Notes: generated by a model from the sequence alone, not told the origin. DNA of 64,000 nt from Sphingobacterium sp. PCS056 (GCF_023273895.1 NZ_CP096883.1:4154001-4218000); one strand, 5' to 3'. Counted from the stretch's first letter, positions 53,545 through 63,740 are shown. Made by a program: numbers and translations.

Positions 53545-54954
53545 CTATTGCTTTTCGTGAAATACCCAGTGATCAAAATTGAACAGTTCACGACCTGCTG
53601 TAATATTTTGTCCTTTAAATACAAAATATACATCACGAATCCCTAAAGCAGATTGCGATAGAGGAACATGAAAGGTTTGCCATGTATTCCATCCGCCCGT
53701 ACGGGGAACTTGGACAGCAGCCACTTGAGTACCAGCCACGCTATCCAAACGTACTTCTAAAATTCCACCATCGAGCCCTGCCGCCAACCGAGCTGAAAAT
53801 GATTCAGCACCACCATCGCCAAAATCTACCGCTCGAACCTTGATATATCCACCCGTGCGGATCTGAGTGACATATACACCAGTCTCTTCATTTTCTGCTG
53901 TCGTACATTTTTCGGACCAGGCCATCATCTCGGCTTCATTTTTTTTGTATGGATCGACAGTACCTACAGGTTTTACGCCCTCCTTACTCATGGCAATATT
54001 AGGAATACTACCATCTTTGTTATAGTTGAATGCTTCCACAGCCGTAGATCGACCATAACTTCCACCACCAGGCAATAAACCCGTATGATAAAATAAATAG
54101 GAGTTGCCTTTAAAGTCAATGACTCCTCCGTGATTGGTAAAACTATTTGTAGGCTGTCCCGTCATGATCTTTCCTTGATATTGCCAAGGCCCTACAGGTG
54201 TACTGCTCGTAGAATAAGACAAACATTCGACACCCTTTGTCATTCCGGCGTACATCAAATAGTATTTTTTGTTTCGTTTATAAAACCATGGTCCCTCCAC
54301 AAACACATCCTCATACTCCTCTCCCTTTTTTAAAGCCTCATCACTTCTTCCCGGTTTTCGGAGTCCACCAAAAGATGCAACAGATTGCGGAACCTCTGTG
54401 ATATCTCCGGCGTACGAAATCATATCCTTATTGAGCTTGACATAATAAAGATGGGCATTGCCCCAATAAAGATAAGCCTGACCGTCATCATCGACATAAG
54501 CAGTAGGATCAATATTAGACCAGCTTCCAGTGGTAATCAACGGCTTGCCCAATGCATCTTTAAAAGGCCCAGTTGGACTATCGGAAACCGCAACACCAAT
54601 AGCCATATCATTATTTATTGTCTGTGCACAGATATACCAGTAAAATTTACCATCCCGCTCCACACATTGTGCTGCCCAACCACGATCCCGTGCCCAACTA
54701 AAAGACTCTAGCGAAATCGGAACACCATGATCAGTCCAATTGACCATATCAGCAGAGGAGTACACTCTCCATTTAGTCATATAATAAAAGTCATATCCCG
54801 GTAGATCATCTCCCGTATACAAGTACACCCTATCCTGATAAATCATAGGAGCAGGATCGGGTGTAAAATGAGTTTGAATAATTGGATTCTGAGCATATAA
54901 AGCTGTACTCACACAAGAAGCTAAAATGCCCAATACAATTTTTGTTTTCTTCAT
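53545..54954 (-). CDS. GH43 + CBM6 arabinofuranosidase-type enzyme, 469 aa
   Basis: Signal peptide MKKTKIVLGILASCVSTALYA. The GH43 propeller has base Asp in HFTPDPAPMIYQD, modulating Asp in SNIDPTAYVDDDG, and acid Glu in DVFVEGPWFYKRNKKYY. From about residue 340 a CBM6-like sandwich follows (TGVYVTQIRTGGYIKVRAVDFGDGG, RLDSVAGTQVAAVQVPRTGGWNTWQT). This pair of modules is typical of arabinoxylan arabinofuranohydrolases that remove arabinose from the xylan backbone; exact specificity cannot be read. It is the last gene of the esterase-GH43-GH43-GH43 group. Confidence 0.88.
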   Translation of the reverse strand: MKKTKIVLGILASCVSTALYAQNPIIQTHFTPDPAPMIYQDRVYLYTGDDLPGYDFYYMTKWRVYSSADMVNWTDHGVPISLESFSWARDRGWAAQCVERDGKFYWYICAQTINNDMAIGVAVSDSPTGPFKDALGKPLITTGSWSNIDPTAYVDDDGQAYLYWGNAHLYYVKLNKDMISYAGDITEVPQSVASFGGLRKPGRSDEALKKGEEYEDVFVEGPWFYKRNKKYYLMYAGMTKGVECLSYSTSSTPVGPWQYQGKIMTGQPTNSFTNHGGVIDFKGNSYLFYHTGLLPGGGSYGRSTAVEAFNYNKDGSIPNIAMSKEGVKPVGTVDPYKKNEAEMMAWSEKCTTAENEETGVYVTQIRTGGYIKVRAVDFGDGGAESFSARLAAGLDGGILEVRLDSVAGTQVAAVQVPRTGGWNTWQTFHVPLSQSALGIRDVYFVFKGQNITAGRELFNFDHWVFHEKQ

Positions 54955-55021
54955 GATTAAAAGATTATTAAGTGTTTTTTACAAAAAATACGATTGAGAA
55001 ATTCAAAAATGTATTTAAATG

Positions 55022-56606
55022 TTAGGGACTAATATGGAAATAATCAAAATCAACAAATCCACCGACAGTTTTGGTCGCATAATAAAATAAGCCAAATCGA
55101 TATCCCATAAAATGCGGTATCGTATAGGACATTTTAAACTGCGGACCTATTGGAACCCACTCTTTTCCATTAAGGCTATAGAAAAAAGTAGCCATATCCT
55201 TTTTGTTGGTAAAATCACAGTTGGCTTTTAAATAAACTTTCTTTTGGTGTAAAGGAATATGGGCCACCTCTTCTTCCGCTCCCGTCATCGCATTGACCAT
55301 CACTAAAAAATGTTTTCCTCCGTCCATACGGACACCGACCAAACCATAGTTTTTCTGCAATAAAGATAAACCTGCAAAATCCCCGTCCTTCATATTAGCA
55401 ATATCTATAGCTGTAGATCCTGTGCATGTTGGACCAAAGGTGCGCTGTGTCAATGTGTTTCTAGCCTGTAAAAATTGTTGATCTACTCGCCCAGTCTTCA
55501 ACCTCAAATGTCCCTTTCTAGCACTTACGGACCAAAGATCCGCCACAGGATTATGGTTCCACTGCCACACCAGTGGTAAAGCAGGTTCTCCACCTTTACG
55601 ATCAAAATCATCCGAGTTAACCAGATGAGGAATCAATCCTTTACTAGCAGGAAGATCCAGCACATCCGGGACTTGACCATCAATACCCAATACCGGCCAG
55701 TCATCGATCCATTGGACAGGTACTAAATACGGGATGCGCCCAACGGCACCATAATCCTGAAAGAGATAAGCATACCACTTACCATTTGGTTGATCAATCA
55801 ATCCACCTTGTGCTACCCCTTTATCTTGCAACACCACACGTCCTTCATATGGTCCATGAAGTTGATCAGCACGGTGCACGATCACCGACCGCATTCCGCC
55901 CGGAGGCCAGGAAATATTAAATAGATAATATTTCCCATTCACTTTAAACAATTGGGAGCCTTCAGCAGGAAGCCCCCCTTGTTTGCCTAGTGGTGTGGTT
56001 GGTAAAGTGGCATTTTCAATCAAGACACGTTGGGTCTCCGGCTTCACTCCCGAAAGATCAGGCAGCAATTCAATGATATTGATTTGACCGCCCCCCCCAT
56101 ACCATATAAATCTGATCTCCTTCAAAAAATAAACTATGATCGTGCAAAGCAGGCTTAAACTCTGTGCGCTTCCAAGGTCCCTTCTCGATATTTTGAGTGG
56201 AATAGATATACGTCTTACCCGTTGTTTGTGCAAATGTACTGACGTAGTAGGTCCCATTATGATAGCGTAAGCTACTTGCCCATGATCCCCGACCGTATGT
56301 ATTTTTCCCATCATCGAGATTCAGTTCGTCCATATCCGCCAGAGCATGATGCCCGTATCCGATCATTTCCCAATTCACTAAATCTTTCGACTTCATCAGC
56401 GGTAAACCGGGGTTCATGTGCATGGTCGTACTGCTCATGTAGTAAGTCTCACCTACTCGTATCATGGAGAGATCCGGTACATCGGAAAAAATAATAGGAT
56501 TACGCGCCTGATGATCGATCTGTTGTCCATAAATTGGATTTATGAATAACACCCAGACCCATACCACATGACATAATATGCGCATACCTTTAAAATGAAC
56601 TTTCAT
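55022..56606 (-). pseudogene. GH43 enzyme (xylosidase type) frameshifted in a G8 tract
   Basis: Two frames join to one GH43. The first (56606-56070) has a signal peptide ending NPIYG-QQ, then ARNPIIFSDVPDLSMIRVGETYY with the base Asp, and KPALHDHSLFFEGDQIYMVWGG. The second (to 55022) continues GGGQINIIELLPDLSG, then the acid-Glu segment LPAEGSQLFKVNGKYYLFNISW, and the GH43_C2 sandwich from about residue 330. The shift lies in eight G on the minus strand (C8 at 56091-56098): seven G would restore YMVWGGGQINIIEL. Function, if restored: exo-acting xylosidase or arabinofuranosidase. The flanking enzyme genes are intact. Confidence 0.85.
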
Positions 56607-56641
56607 AACGCTGATCTATTTTTTGAAATTGATTTATAGAT

Positions 56642-58729
56642 TTATTCAGATGTAAATATGACCTTGTAAATCTTGGATACTCCTTTGTAATTAAATACGA
56701 CGCTGCTTGTCCCCGAAGCAGAGTCCGCCTGTGTAATCGTCACTTTGACATCAGGATGATCTGCAGATGCCGTCACGACAGGTGCAGTTGATGCTTGCGA
56801 AGAAATTTTGCTTTTGATCTCATACTGATCATAATCAACAATGCCATTCGCATTGGTCGATCGAACAGGTACAGCCGGTATTTCCAGTGCTTTGCCATTG
56901 ACAGCGATACGCACTTGAGGCACGATTGGGCGATCAATTTTATGTTTCTTCGAACTAAAGCCCAGACCGATCAAATCATAGAGTATTTCATGATCTTCAC
57001 CCTCTGCCACCAAGTATATCGCATGCTTTTTATCAAGATGATCAACAAATTTAGATACATCGATTTTAAACTGTGTAGTCTCAAATTTCGACTGAGCAGG
57101 CACCACGATTTCGCCTATTTTTTTACCATTCCATACCGCATTATCATAAGGACCATCCAACCATACATTAACTTTAAATGATTTTTTAGATTTTGGAGTT
57201 AGAAACAGGTTAAACATGGTATGGTTACCTTCTTTTGTACCTTGAAAAGCTTTCAAACCAAATTGATCCTTTTTAAGCCCCCCAAAACCAAAATATTTAA
57301 AACCAGTAATATTCCCGTTTTGCAGATTGGTCACAGGCATATGATTGTCCCATATATCCCATGAATCCTGCATCGTGCTGATATCCGAAAGATAGGCTGC
57401 ATATCCTGCAGAATAATATTGATAAGGATCAAGCCCAAAGATATGAAAGCCCTCAGAGGTTACTTCTGCTCCTTTATATTCCTTACCTTGGCTGTCCTTC
57501 ACAGTCACCATTTTATTTTCTCCATAAGGATCAAAAGCTCTAATTCTTACAGATCCCCCTTGAGCAACCGATTTCTCGTCCCAATCTATAATAACTGGAG
57601 CCACGACCGCTTGACGCGCAAATCCAAATCCTCTTGGCGGTCTATGATAAAAAACATACCATTGTCCATTAATTTCTTCAAGACTTCCATGCGTATTATG
57701 CCCCGCATTACTCGTCACAATAGCCGTTCCATCTAAATTTAATACAGGTCCCCGCGAATCGACCAGTACCCCGCCACTCTTCCATGGTCCTAACGGCGAA
57801 TCACCGATCAGATAACGTAATGTCGAATTAGAGCTGTTCACTCCATACTCAGGTCCTGAGTATCCACTATACACCGATACATATTTATTCCCAACTTTAC
57901 GTATCGAAGATGCTTCGAAGAAGTTGAAAGAACCTAGATCTTCCCCGGGTAAGATATGAGCATAAGTTGTCCCCTTAGGATCGCGCAGTACACCATAACT
58001 TGCACTTGCAGGAATAAAACGATCAATAATTTTTCTGCCAGGTCTTACCGAATACATCGTATTTTGGTCCAACTCAGCGGCTAAAGAACGCTGAAATCCC
58101 CAATAGGCATATGCTCTAAAACCAATCTCAAAATCAGGATCCTTTGGATCTGTAATCTGCTCAACAAATATTGCAGGATCAAATCCAATAACACTTCCAG
58201 GTAGCGTACGCTTGCCGTCTTCCGTCATGTTGATCGGTATAAAAGGACCATCAGGACGACTAGCTTTGGCGACCATGGCTTCACGGTTTTCACCCCTACT
58301 GTGCGGATACAAATAGTATTCTTTACGCCCATCCTTTCTCTTCACCTCCACTAGATCTGGAGCATACATCACATCCCACTGTCCATCGATCTCGTAAGTA
58401 AATATTGGCCCATCATCTCTCCAGCTTGACAAGTCATCAACAGGTGCAGACCACATCCGAATATCAGGACCACAATAACTATCAAACCTCAGGTCATGCG
58501 ATCCAATAATATATGCACGATATTTCCCCGGATGATCCGGATCTTCAAAAACGCGAGGCTCTCCATCTGGTAAATGTTCCCAAAGCGGTAAGTAAGGATT
58601 GCCGGCAGCTTGGTGAACAAACTTTTGTATTTTATTGCTTTTCAACGATTGTTGTTGTGCCATCACAGCGGGCGCCGATAGCATCAGCATACCTGCACAT
58701 AATAAAAAAGCAGTCTTTTTTTTAAACAT
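56642..58729 (-). CDS. Large GH43-like glycosidase with C-terminal extensions, 695 aa
   Basis: The ATG at 58729 gives a clean signal peptide (MFKKKTAFLLCAGMLMLSAPAVMA-QQ); the frame opens six residues earlier. The GH43-like propeller covers about 30-400: base Asp candidate in GEPRVFEDPDHPGKYRAY, modulating Asp in VIGFDPAIFVEQ, acid Glu in NFFEASSIRKVGNKYVSVYSG, and GHNTHGSLEEINGQWYVFYHR. A second sandwich (about 470-600; LFLTPKSKKSFKVNVWLDGPYDN) looks CBM-like, and the end (VTASADHPDVKVTITQADS...FNYKGVSKIYKVIFTSE) is an Ig-like tail. The long form is unusual for GH43; substrate not clear, probably a xylan side chain. Confidence 0.8.
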   Translation of the reverse strand: MFKKKTAFLLCAGMLMLSAPAVMAQQQSLKSNKIQKFVHQAAGNPYLPLWEHLPDGEPRVFEDPDHPGKYRAYIIGSHDLRFDSYCGPDIRMWSAPVDDLSSWRDDGPIFTYEIDGQWDVMYAPDLVEVKRKDGRKEYYLYPHSRGENREAMVAKASRPDGPFIPINMTEDGKRTLPGSVIGFDPAIFVEQITDPKDPDFEIGFRAYAYWGFQRSLAAELDQNTMYSVRPGRKIIDRFIPASASYGVLRDPKGTTYAHILPGEDLGSFNFFEASSIRKVGNKYVSVYSGYSGPEYGVNSSNSTLRYLIGDSPLGPWKSGGVLVDSRGPVLNLDGTAIVTSNAGHNTHGSLEEINGQWYVFYHRPPRGFGFARQAVVAPVIIDWDEKSVAQGGSVRIRAFDPYGENKMVTVKDSQGKEYKGAEVTSEGFHIFGLDPYQYYSAGYAAYLSDISTMQDSWDIWDNHMPVTNLQNGNITGFKYFGFGGLKKDQFGLKAFQGTKEGNHTMFNLFLTPKSKKSFKVNVWLDGPYDNAVWNGKKIGEIVVPAQSKFETTQFKIDVSKFVDHLDKKHAIYLVAEGEDHEILYDLIGLGFSSKKHKIDRPIVPQVRIAVNGKALEIPAVPVRSTNANGIVDYDQYEIKSKISSQASTAPVVTASADHPDVKVTITQADSASGTSSVVFNYKGVSKIYKVIFTSE

Positions 58730-58792
58730 ATAGTTAATTTTATTCATATTTTTTTATGTTATCATATCAAATACATCCAACAGCAGCTGCTG

Positions 58793-60646
58793 CTACCATT
58801 GATCAGTCCGAAAGGGCGATGCGAGTAATCTTTCTTTATTTTGAAGATTGGCCTCTTCAGGATTATCACTCCAGGCATAACGGACAGCCACGGGATTTGC
58901 GACCTCCTGACTGCTCACGATAATGGTATTATCTTTTATTATCGCATCTGCCCATACGAACACCCGATCTTCACCCGCTATTGCAAAATGTTTTAAACTA
59001 TTTTCACGGCTCTTTAAACCGCCTGCACCGGCATGGAAAAATAAAATAATCTTGTTTCCATCGATTTTCATATTTTTATAAAGAGGACCATCACTAACCA
59101 ACTTTTCTCCATAAACCAATTTTCGTGCTTGCAAAAACAAACGATGAGCAAGATCTTTTTTATTTAACGGATGAATATCATTCCATTCGCCTAGATCATA
59201 AGTCACTGCCATTGCAGTTTGCGGCACGGTCAACGCCGTGTGCAATTGAGCTTCTCGAATACTTGCCCATCCACTCCGAAATGGAGGTTGAACAGATTTT
59301 GCCGAATAATTAGGGAGCTGTACCAGCAAAAAAGGTAATTCAGGTCGATTCAATACCGTTCGCCAGTTTGTGATCAGTGCTTTTAAATATTTTTCGTAAT
59401 TTGGATCTCCAGCATTGCCTTCTCCCTGATACCAGATCGCACCTTTCACTTGATAATCTCGCAGGGGGTAAATCATACCATGATATAAACTTGAACCCAT
59501 GGATTGGAGGTTTACCAATTGTTTTTTAGTTTGTTCCAAAAGTTCTAGATCTTGACCAACCTTATATTTCCATAATCCTTTCAGATCCACTTCTATTTCA
59601 TCATTTACAATTTTATACGGTTTATCTTCAATAAATCCACCGTTATTTGCATTTGCGGTTAAGCGAATGGTGATATTATTTTTTCCCGCAATCAATATTC
59701 CCGCAGGAATATCATACTTACGCGGAGGATAGAAATATGAAGTAGAGCCTACAAATTTTCCATTCACAAAAACAGAATCACTATCGATCATAGTGCCTAA
59801 GTATAACTTAGCATGTTTTCCCTCCATAGCAGCAGGTAATTCAAAATCCTTACGATAGTAAACAGTACCCTTGATATTCAATCCAGTCTCATTCCAACGA
59901 CTTGGTATCGATACCGTTTGCCATTCACGATCGTTAAAGTCGGTACGATTCCATTTGTTTGATCCTTGATCTATGGCAGCAGTTTCCATTGTCCGTAATG
60001 CTTCTTTATTTACAATCAATGCTGGAAATTCTTTCAGATGATCTTGATCCACCCAACTTTGAATCGTGCTCCCACCTTTGCTAGACACCAACATACCAAC
60101 AGGAATACCTGTATGTCTGTAAGCCTCTTGTGCATAAAAATAAGCCAAAGCCGTCCAGTTGATTACGTCCGAAGCGATTGCGGAGTACCATTTGGCACCA
60201 GAAGCGATTTCATCTTGTTCATGTATCGATTCCTGTGTGGGCACTTTATAATAGCGAATCATATGGTTATTGGACACATTGATCTCAGGGTATCGATCCA
60301 CTAATCTCAAAATAGGAGTTTCCATGTTTGACTGTCCAGAAGCCAGCCACACATCACCAATTAAAATATCGCGAATAATAATCTCATTAACTTCCATAAT
60401 AAAGGGACCGCCTGCTTTCTGCGGAGGCAATATCACCGACCACTTACCGTCAGCTCCTGGTTGCGTCTGATAAATTTTTCCTTGAAAACGAATAGTAACC
60501 TTTTCGCCCCGATCTGCCCAGCCCCATAGTTTAAGTTCAATATCGCGCTGCAATACCATACGGTCACTAATTAAAGCAGGAAGCTTTACTTTTGCAAAGA
60601 CCGTTTGGAACATGATAAAACTCAACAAAACAGCAACAGTTCTCAT
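58793..60646 (-). CDS. SASA-family carbohydrate (acetyl) esterase, CE20-like, 617 aa
   Basis: The ATG at 60646 gives the signal peptide MRTVAVLLSFIMFQTVFA. An N-terminal Ig-like domain (LPALISDRMVLQRD, LKLWGWADRGEKVTIRFQG) precedes the SGNH core: nucleophile Ser in WLASGQSNMET (106 in this form), the block IWYQGEGNAGDPNYEKY, and Asp/His in NDIHPLNKKDLAHR. Between blocks, about residues 225-340, a jelly-roll like that of GH2 enzymes is inserted (VSIPSRWNETGLNIKGTVYYRKDFELP...SDSVFVNGKFVGST). This layout is that of CE20-type esterases that remove acetyl groups from hemicellulose oligosaccharides. It leads a four-gene group with three GH43 genes. Confidence 0.88.
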   Translation of the reverse strand: MRTVAVLLSFIMFQTVFAKVKLPALISDRMVLQRDIELKLWGWADRGEKVTIRFQGKIYQTQPGADGKWSVILPPQKAGGPFIMEVNEIIIRDILIGDVWLASGQSNMETPILRLVDRYPEINVSNNHMIRYYKVPTQESIHEQDEIASGAKWYSAIASDVINWTALAYFYAQEAYRHTGIPVGMLVSSKGGSTIQSWVDQDHLKEFPALIVNKEALRTMETAAIDQGSNKWNRTDFNDREWQTVSIPSRWNETGLNIKGTVYYRKDFELPAAMEGKHAKLYLGTMIDSDSVFVNGKFVGSTSYFYPPRKYDIPAGILIAGKNNITIRLTANANNGGFIEDKPYKIVNDEIEVDLKGLWKYKVGQDLELLEQTKKQLVNLQSMGSSLYHGMIYPLRDYQVKGAIWYQGEGNAGDPNYEKYLKALITNWRTVLNRPELPFLLVQLPNYSAKSVQPPFRSGWASIREAQLHTALTVPQTAMAVTYDLGEWNDIHPLNKKDLAHRLFLQARKLVYGEKLVSDGPLYKNMKIDGNKIILFFHAGAGGLKSRENSLKHFAIAGEDRVFVWADAIIKDNTIIVSSQEVANPVAVRYAWSDNPEEANLQNKERLLASPFRTDQW

Positions 60647-60866
60647 AAAACAACTATTATTTTTCTTTAATTTAAAATTATATCGCAATTAATTATCACC
60701 ATGACATAGCATGCTTTTCTTCCTTTATTTTATGAGGAAGAATTTAAGTGTTCTTGTGATAGAAAGATGGAAGATTTCTAATCTTTATATCGTAAATGTA
60801 GAAATGTAAAATTGGTTTATTAAATGCTCATAATAGGTCGAAGTAGGTTTAAAATAAGCTATGAAA

Positions 60867-60880
60867 AGAGCGATTGCTCT
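60867..60880 (-). terminator. Short hairpin after xylA
   Basis: On the minus strand AGAGC, AATC loop, GCTCT, then TTTT. It lies 44 bases after the xylA stop. The stem is only five pairs, so it may not be enough to stop transcription. Confidence 0.35.
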
Positions 60881-60923
60881 CTCCATAACTTAAAGTGCAA
60901 AAAAAAACAATTAAACTAAACGA

Positions 60924-62252
60924 CTAAATAAAACGGTTGATTAAATTCTCTAAATATTCTTGCTTACCGCTTATTAATTTTGGTTCACCATGTTCAGCAG
61001 CAAAGTTTCTTAAATCTTCTAGAGTCAATTTACCTTGTTCAAAGTCAGCCCCAGCCCCAGTATCAAAGCTTGCATAACGTTGTGAACGAATTTTTTTATA
61101 ATCAGATTTTTGAAGAATATTATCAGCGATCACTAAAGCCCTTGCAAAATTGTCCATACCACCCACGTGAGCATAAAACAAATCAGCAGGATCTGTTGAA
61201 TTTCTTCTAATTTTAGCATCAAAATTAACACCTCCACCATTTAGGCCACCAGCTTCTAAAATAATAAGCAAAGATTCTGTCAATTCATTCAAATCATTTG
61301 GAAATTGATCCGTATCCCAACCATTTTGATAATCTCCACGGTTAGCGTCTATAGAACCTAAAAGTCCCGCATCAGCTGCAACTTGCAATTCATGCTGGAA
61401 AGTATGTCCAGCCAATGTAGCATGGTTAACTTCAAGATTCAATTGAAAATCACCCAATAAATCATATTTTCTCAAAAAGCCAATCACGGTAGCCGCATCA
61501 AAATCATACTGGTGTTTAGAAGGCTCACATGGTTTTGGTTCAATGAAAAATGAACCTTTAAAACCATTTTTACGCGCATAATCTTTTGCTACATGTAGAA
61601 AACGAGCCAAATGCTCCTGTTCTCTTTTCATATTAGTATTCAAGAGCGACATATAACCTTCACGACCACCCCAGAAAACATAATTTTCGCCACCAAGTGC
61701 AATTGTAGCATCAATCGCGGCCTTTACCTGCGCTCCACCATGAGCGAGTACATGAAAATCAGGATTAGTCGATGCACCATTCATATAGCGGTGATGACTA
61801 AATAAATTTGCTGTACCCCAAAGCAATTTAATACCACTTTGCGCTTGCTTCTCCTTAGCGTAATTCACAATACGCTCCAGATTTTGCTCATTTTCAACAA
61901 CATTATCGGTATAGTCCACTAAATCAACATCGTGAAAACAGTAATAAGGCAATTGCATTTTCGTCATAAATTCAAATGCAGCGTCCATTTTATCTTTAGC
62001 TCTGTCTATTATTCCAGATTTAGCATCCCAAGGAAAAAACTGGGTAGGTCCACCAAATGGATCAGATCCATTACCATTAAACGAATGCCAATAAGAGCAT
62101 GCAAATTTAAAATGCTCTGCCATTGTTTTTCCAGCTACCACACGGTTAGCATCATACCAACGAAAGGCTAACGGATTATCCGATTCGACTCCTTCATATT
62201 TAACTTGGCCAATGTTTTTAAAATACTCTTGATTTCCTAATAAAACTTCCAT
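60924..62252 (-). CDS. xylA: Xylose isomerase, 442 aa
   Basis: Converts D-xylose to D-xylulose in the cytoplasm. The sequence has the family signatures: catalytic His107 in YYCFHDVDLVDY, the segment VFWGGREGY near residue 190, and the metal-binding Glu in FFIEPKPCEPSKHQYDFD. The metal-site Asp/His follow in LEVNHATLAGHTF and DANRGDYQNGWDTDQFP. The length of about 440 residues and the N-terminal extension place it in the class II type common in Bacteroidota. It follows xylB by 6 bases, so both are translated from one message. Confidence 0.97.
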   Translation of the reverse strand: MEVLLGNQEYFKNIGQVKYEGVESDNPLAFRWYDANRVVAGKTMAEHFKFACSYWHSFNGNGSDPFGGPTQFFPWDAKSGIIDRAKDKMDAAFEFMTKMQLPYYCFHDVDLVDYTDNVVENEQNLERIVNYAKEKQAQSGIKLLWGTANLFSHHRYMNGASTNPDFHVLAHGGAQVKAAIDATIALGGENYVFWGGREGYMSLLNTNMKREQEHLARFLHVAKDYARKNGFKGSFFIEPKPCEPSKHQYDFDAATVIGFLRKYDLLGDFQLNLEVNHATLAGHTFQHELQVAADAGLLGSIDANRGDYQNGWDTDQFPNDLNELTESLLIILEAGGLNGGGVNFDAKIRRNSTDPADLFYAHVGGMDNFARALVIADNILQKSDYKKIRSQRYASFDTGAGADFEQGKLTLEDLRNFAAEHGEPKLISGKQEYLENLINRFI

Positions 62253-62258
62253 TTTTAA

Positions 62259-63740
62259 TTAATTTAACAATTTCCTATTTAAACTATTTTTCCATTTTTC
62301 ATATAACTCATCATATAAACCAACATGCGAAGGTTCAATGATGGCATGTTTTTCCAATCCTGCAAAAGCTTCTTTACGAGAAACAAATATCTCCGCTCCC
62401 AGTCCTGCACCCAATGCAGCCCCCACGCTGCCGTCATTGTCATATAGTTCGACTTCCACATTGGTGACTCCTGCAAAAGATTGCTGGAATACAGGGCTCA
62501 AAAATAAATTGGCATGTCCTGCTCGAATGACCTTTGGTTCGATACCATTTTGTCTCAAAATATCAAGACCATACCGAAAAGAGAAGGCTATTCCCTCTTG
62601 TGCTGCACGCCATAAATGGGCATCATCGTGTCGTACAAAATCTATATTTTCGATGTGGGCATGCACCATCTTATTTTTTAGCATGCGTTCAGCTCCATTT
62701 CCAAATGGCAGTACGATAATACCATCAGAACCAATAGCAATATTGGAAGCTAATTGATTGATCTGTACATAATCATTCCCTCGAGCAGTTATTTTTTTCA
62801 TCCAGCTATTTTGAATACCTGTACCGTTGATACAGAGCAACACGCCCAAGCTCGTCTGGACATGATCATGATTGACATGAGCAAAAGTGTTCACACGCGA
62901 CTCTTGATCATAGACCAGTTGATCTGTGACCGCATAGATAACACCAGATGTACCAGCAGTTGCAGCAACTTCTCCAGGCTCAAATACATTTAATGACAAT
63001 GCATTATTGGGCTGATCTCCCGCTTTGTAGCTCACAAAAGCTTCCCTAGATAGATTCAGCTCATCGGCAACTTCAGCCCTAATCTGACCGTAATTGGAAA
63101 AGACAGGTAAGATTTCGGGTACTAGATCGCGATCTATTCCATAATAATGAAGTAAAGTATCGGAAATACTATTCTGCTTAAAATCCCATAGGATACCTTC
63201 AGATATGGAACTGATATTGGAATTGATCTCACCCGTTAGACACATACTCAAATAATCACCAGGAAGCATAAATTTATAAATCTTAGCATACAGCTCAGGT
63301 TCATTTTCCTTTACCCAAGCCAACTTTGAAGCCGTAAAATTACCTGGAGAATTGAGGTGGGATCCTAAAAAACCAGTAGCAGACAAATTGGAGATAGCCT
63401 CATCTCCTATTGCTACCGCCCTACTATCGCACCAGATGATCGCATTGCGTATCGGTTGCTGGTCATGATCCACGATCACTAAACCATGCATTTGATAGGC
63501 AATACCGATTGCACCGATATGCTTCGGATTATACAAGCCTGTACTGTTCAGTTTTTGGATCGCCAATTTCGTATAATCCCACCAGACATGTGGATCTTGC
63601 TCTGCCCATCCCTGCTGCTCCGAGATGATAGCCGCCTCACTATCCGGGTACTGTGTAGATGCTATTCGTCTATTGGTCTGCGCATCGATCACAGATACTT
63701 TAATAGAGGAAGTCCCTAGATCTATTCCTAATAATAACAT
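62259..63740 (-). CDS. xylB: Xylulokinase (FGGY family), 493 aa
   Basis: Phosphorylates D-xylulose to xylulose 5-phosphate, entry to the pentose phosphate pathway. The N-terminal phosphate loop LLLGIDLGTSSIKVSVID, the substrate segment GIAYQMHGLVIVD, and the second-domain motif with the catalytic Asp YKAGDQPNNALSLNVFEPGEVAATAGTSGVIY are clear, as is the FGGY C-terminal signature region ...IRAGHANLFLSPVFQQSFA. The length is normal for the family. It overlaps no gene; the partial gene upstream ends 90 bases before its start. Together with xylA it completes the xylose route. Confidence 0.96.
   Translation of the reverse strand: MLLLGIDLGTSSIKVSVIDAQTNRRIASTQYPDSEAAIISEQQGWAEQDPHVWWDYTKLAIQKLNSTGLYNPKHIGAIGIAYQMHGLVIVDHDQQPIRNAIIWCDSRAVAIGDEAISNLSATGFLGSHLNSPGNFTASKLAWVKENEPELYAKIYKFMLPGDYLSMCLTGEINSNISSISEGILWDFKQNSISDTLLHYYGIDRDLVPEILPVFSNYGQIRAEVADELNLSREAFVSYKAGDQPNNALSLNVFEPGEVAATAGTSGVIYAVTDQLVYDQESRVNTFAHVNHDHVQTSLGVLLCINGTGIQNSWMKKITARGNDYVQINQLASNIAIGSDGIIVLPFGNGAERMLKNKMVHAHIENIDFVRHDDAHLWRAAQEGIAFSFRYGLDILRQNGIEPKVIRAGHANLFLSPVFQQSFAGVTNVEVELYDNDGSVGAALGAGLGAEIFVSRKEAFAGLEKHAIIEPSHVGLYDELYEKWKNSLNRKLLN

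Noticed and set aside
56070..56314. The first 60-80 residues of the downstream GH43 frame as a true N-terminus
   Set aside because: They are the antiphase reading of the upstream GH43 frame; real similarity starts only after the G8 tract.
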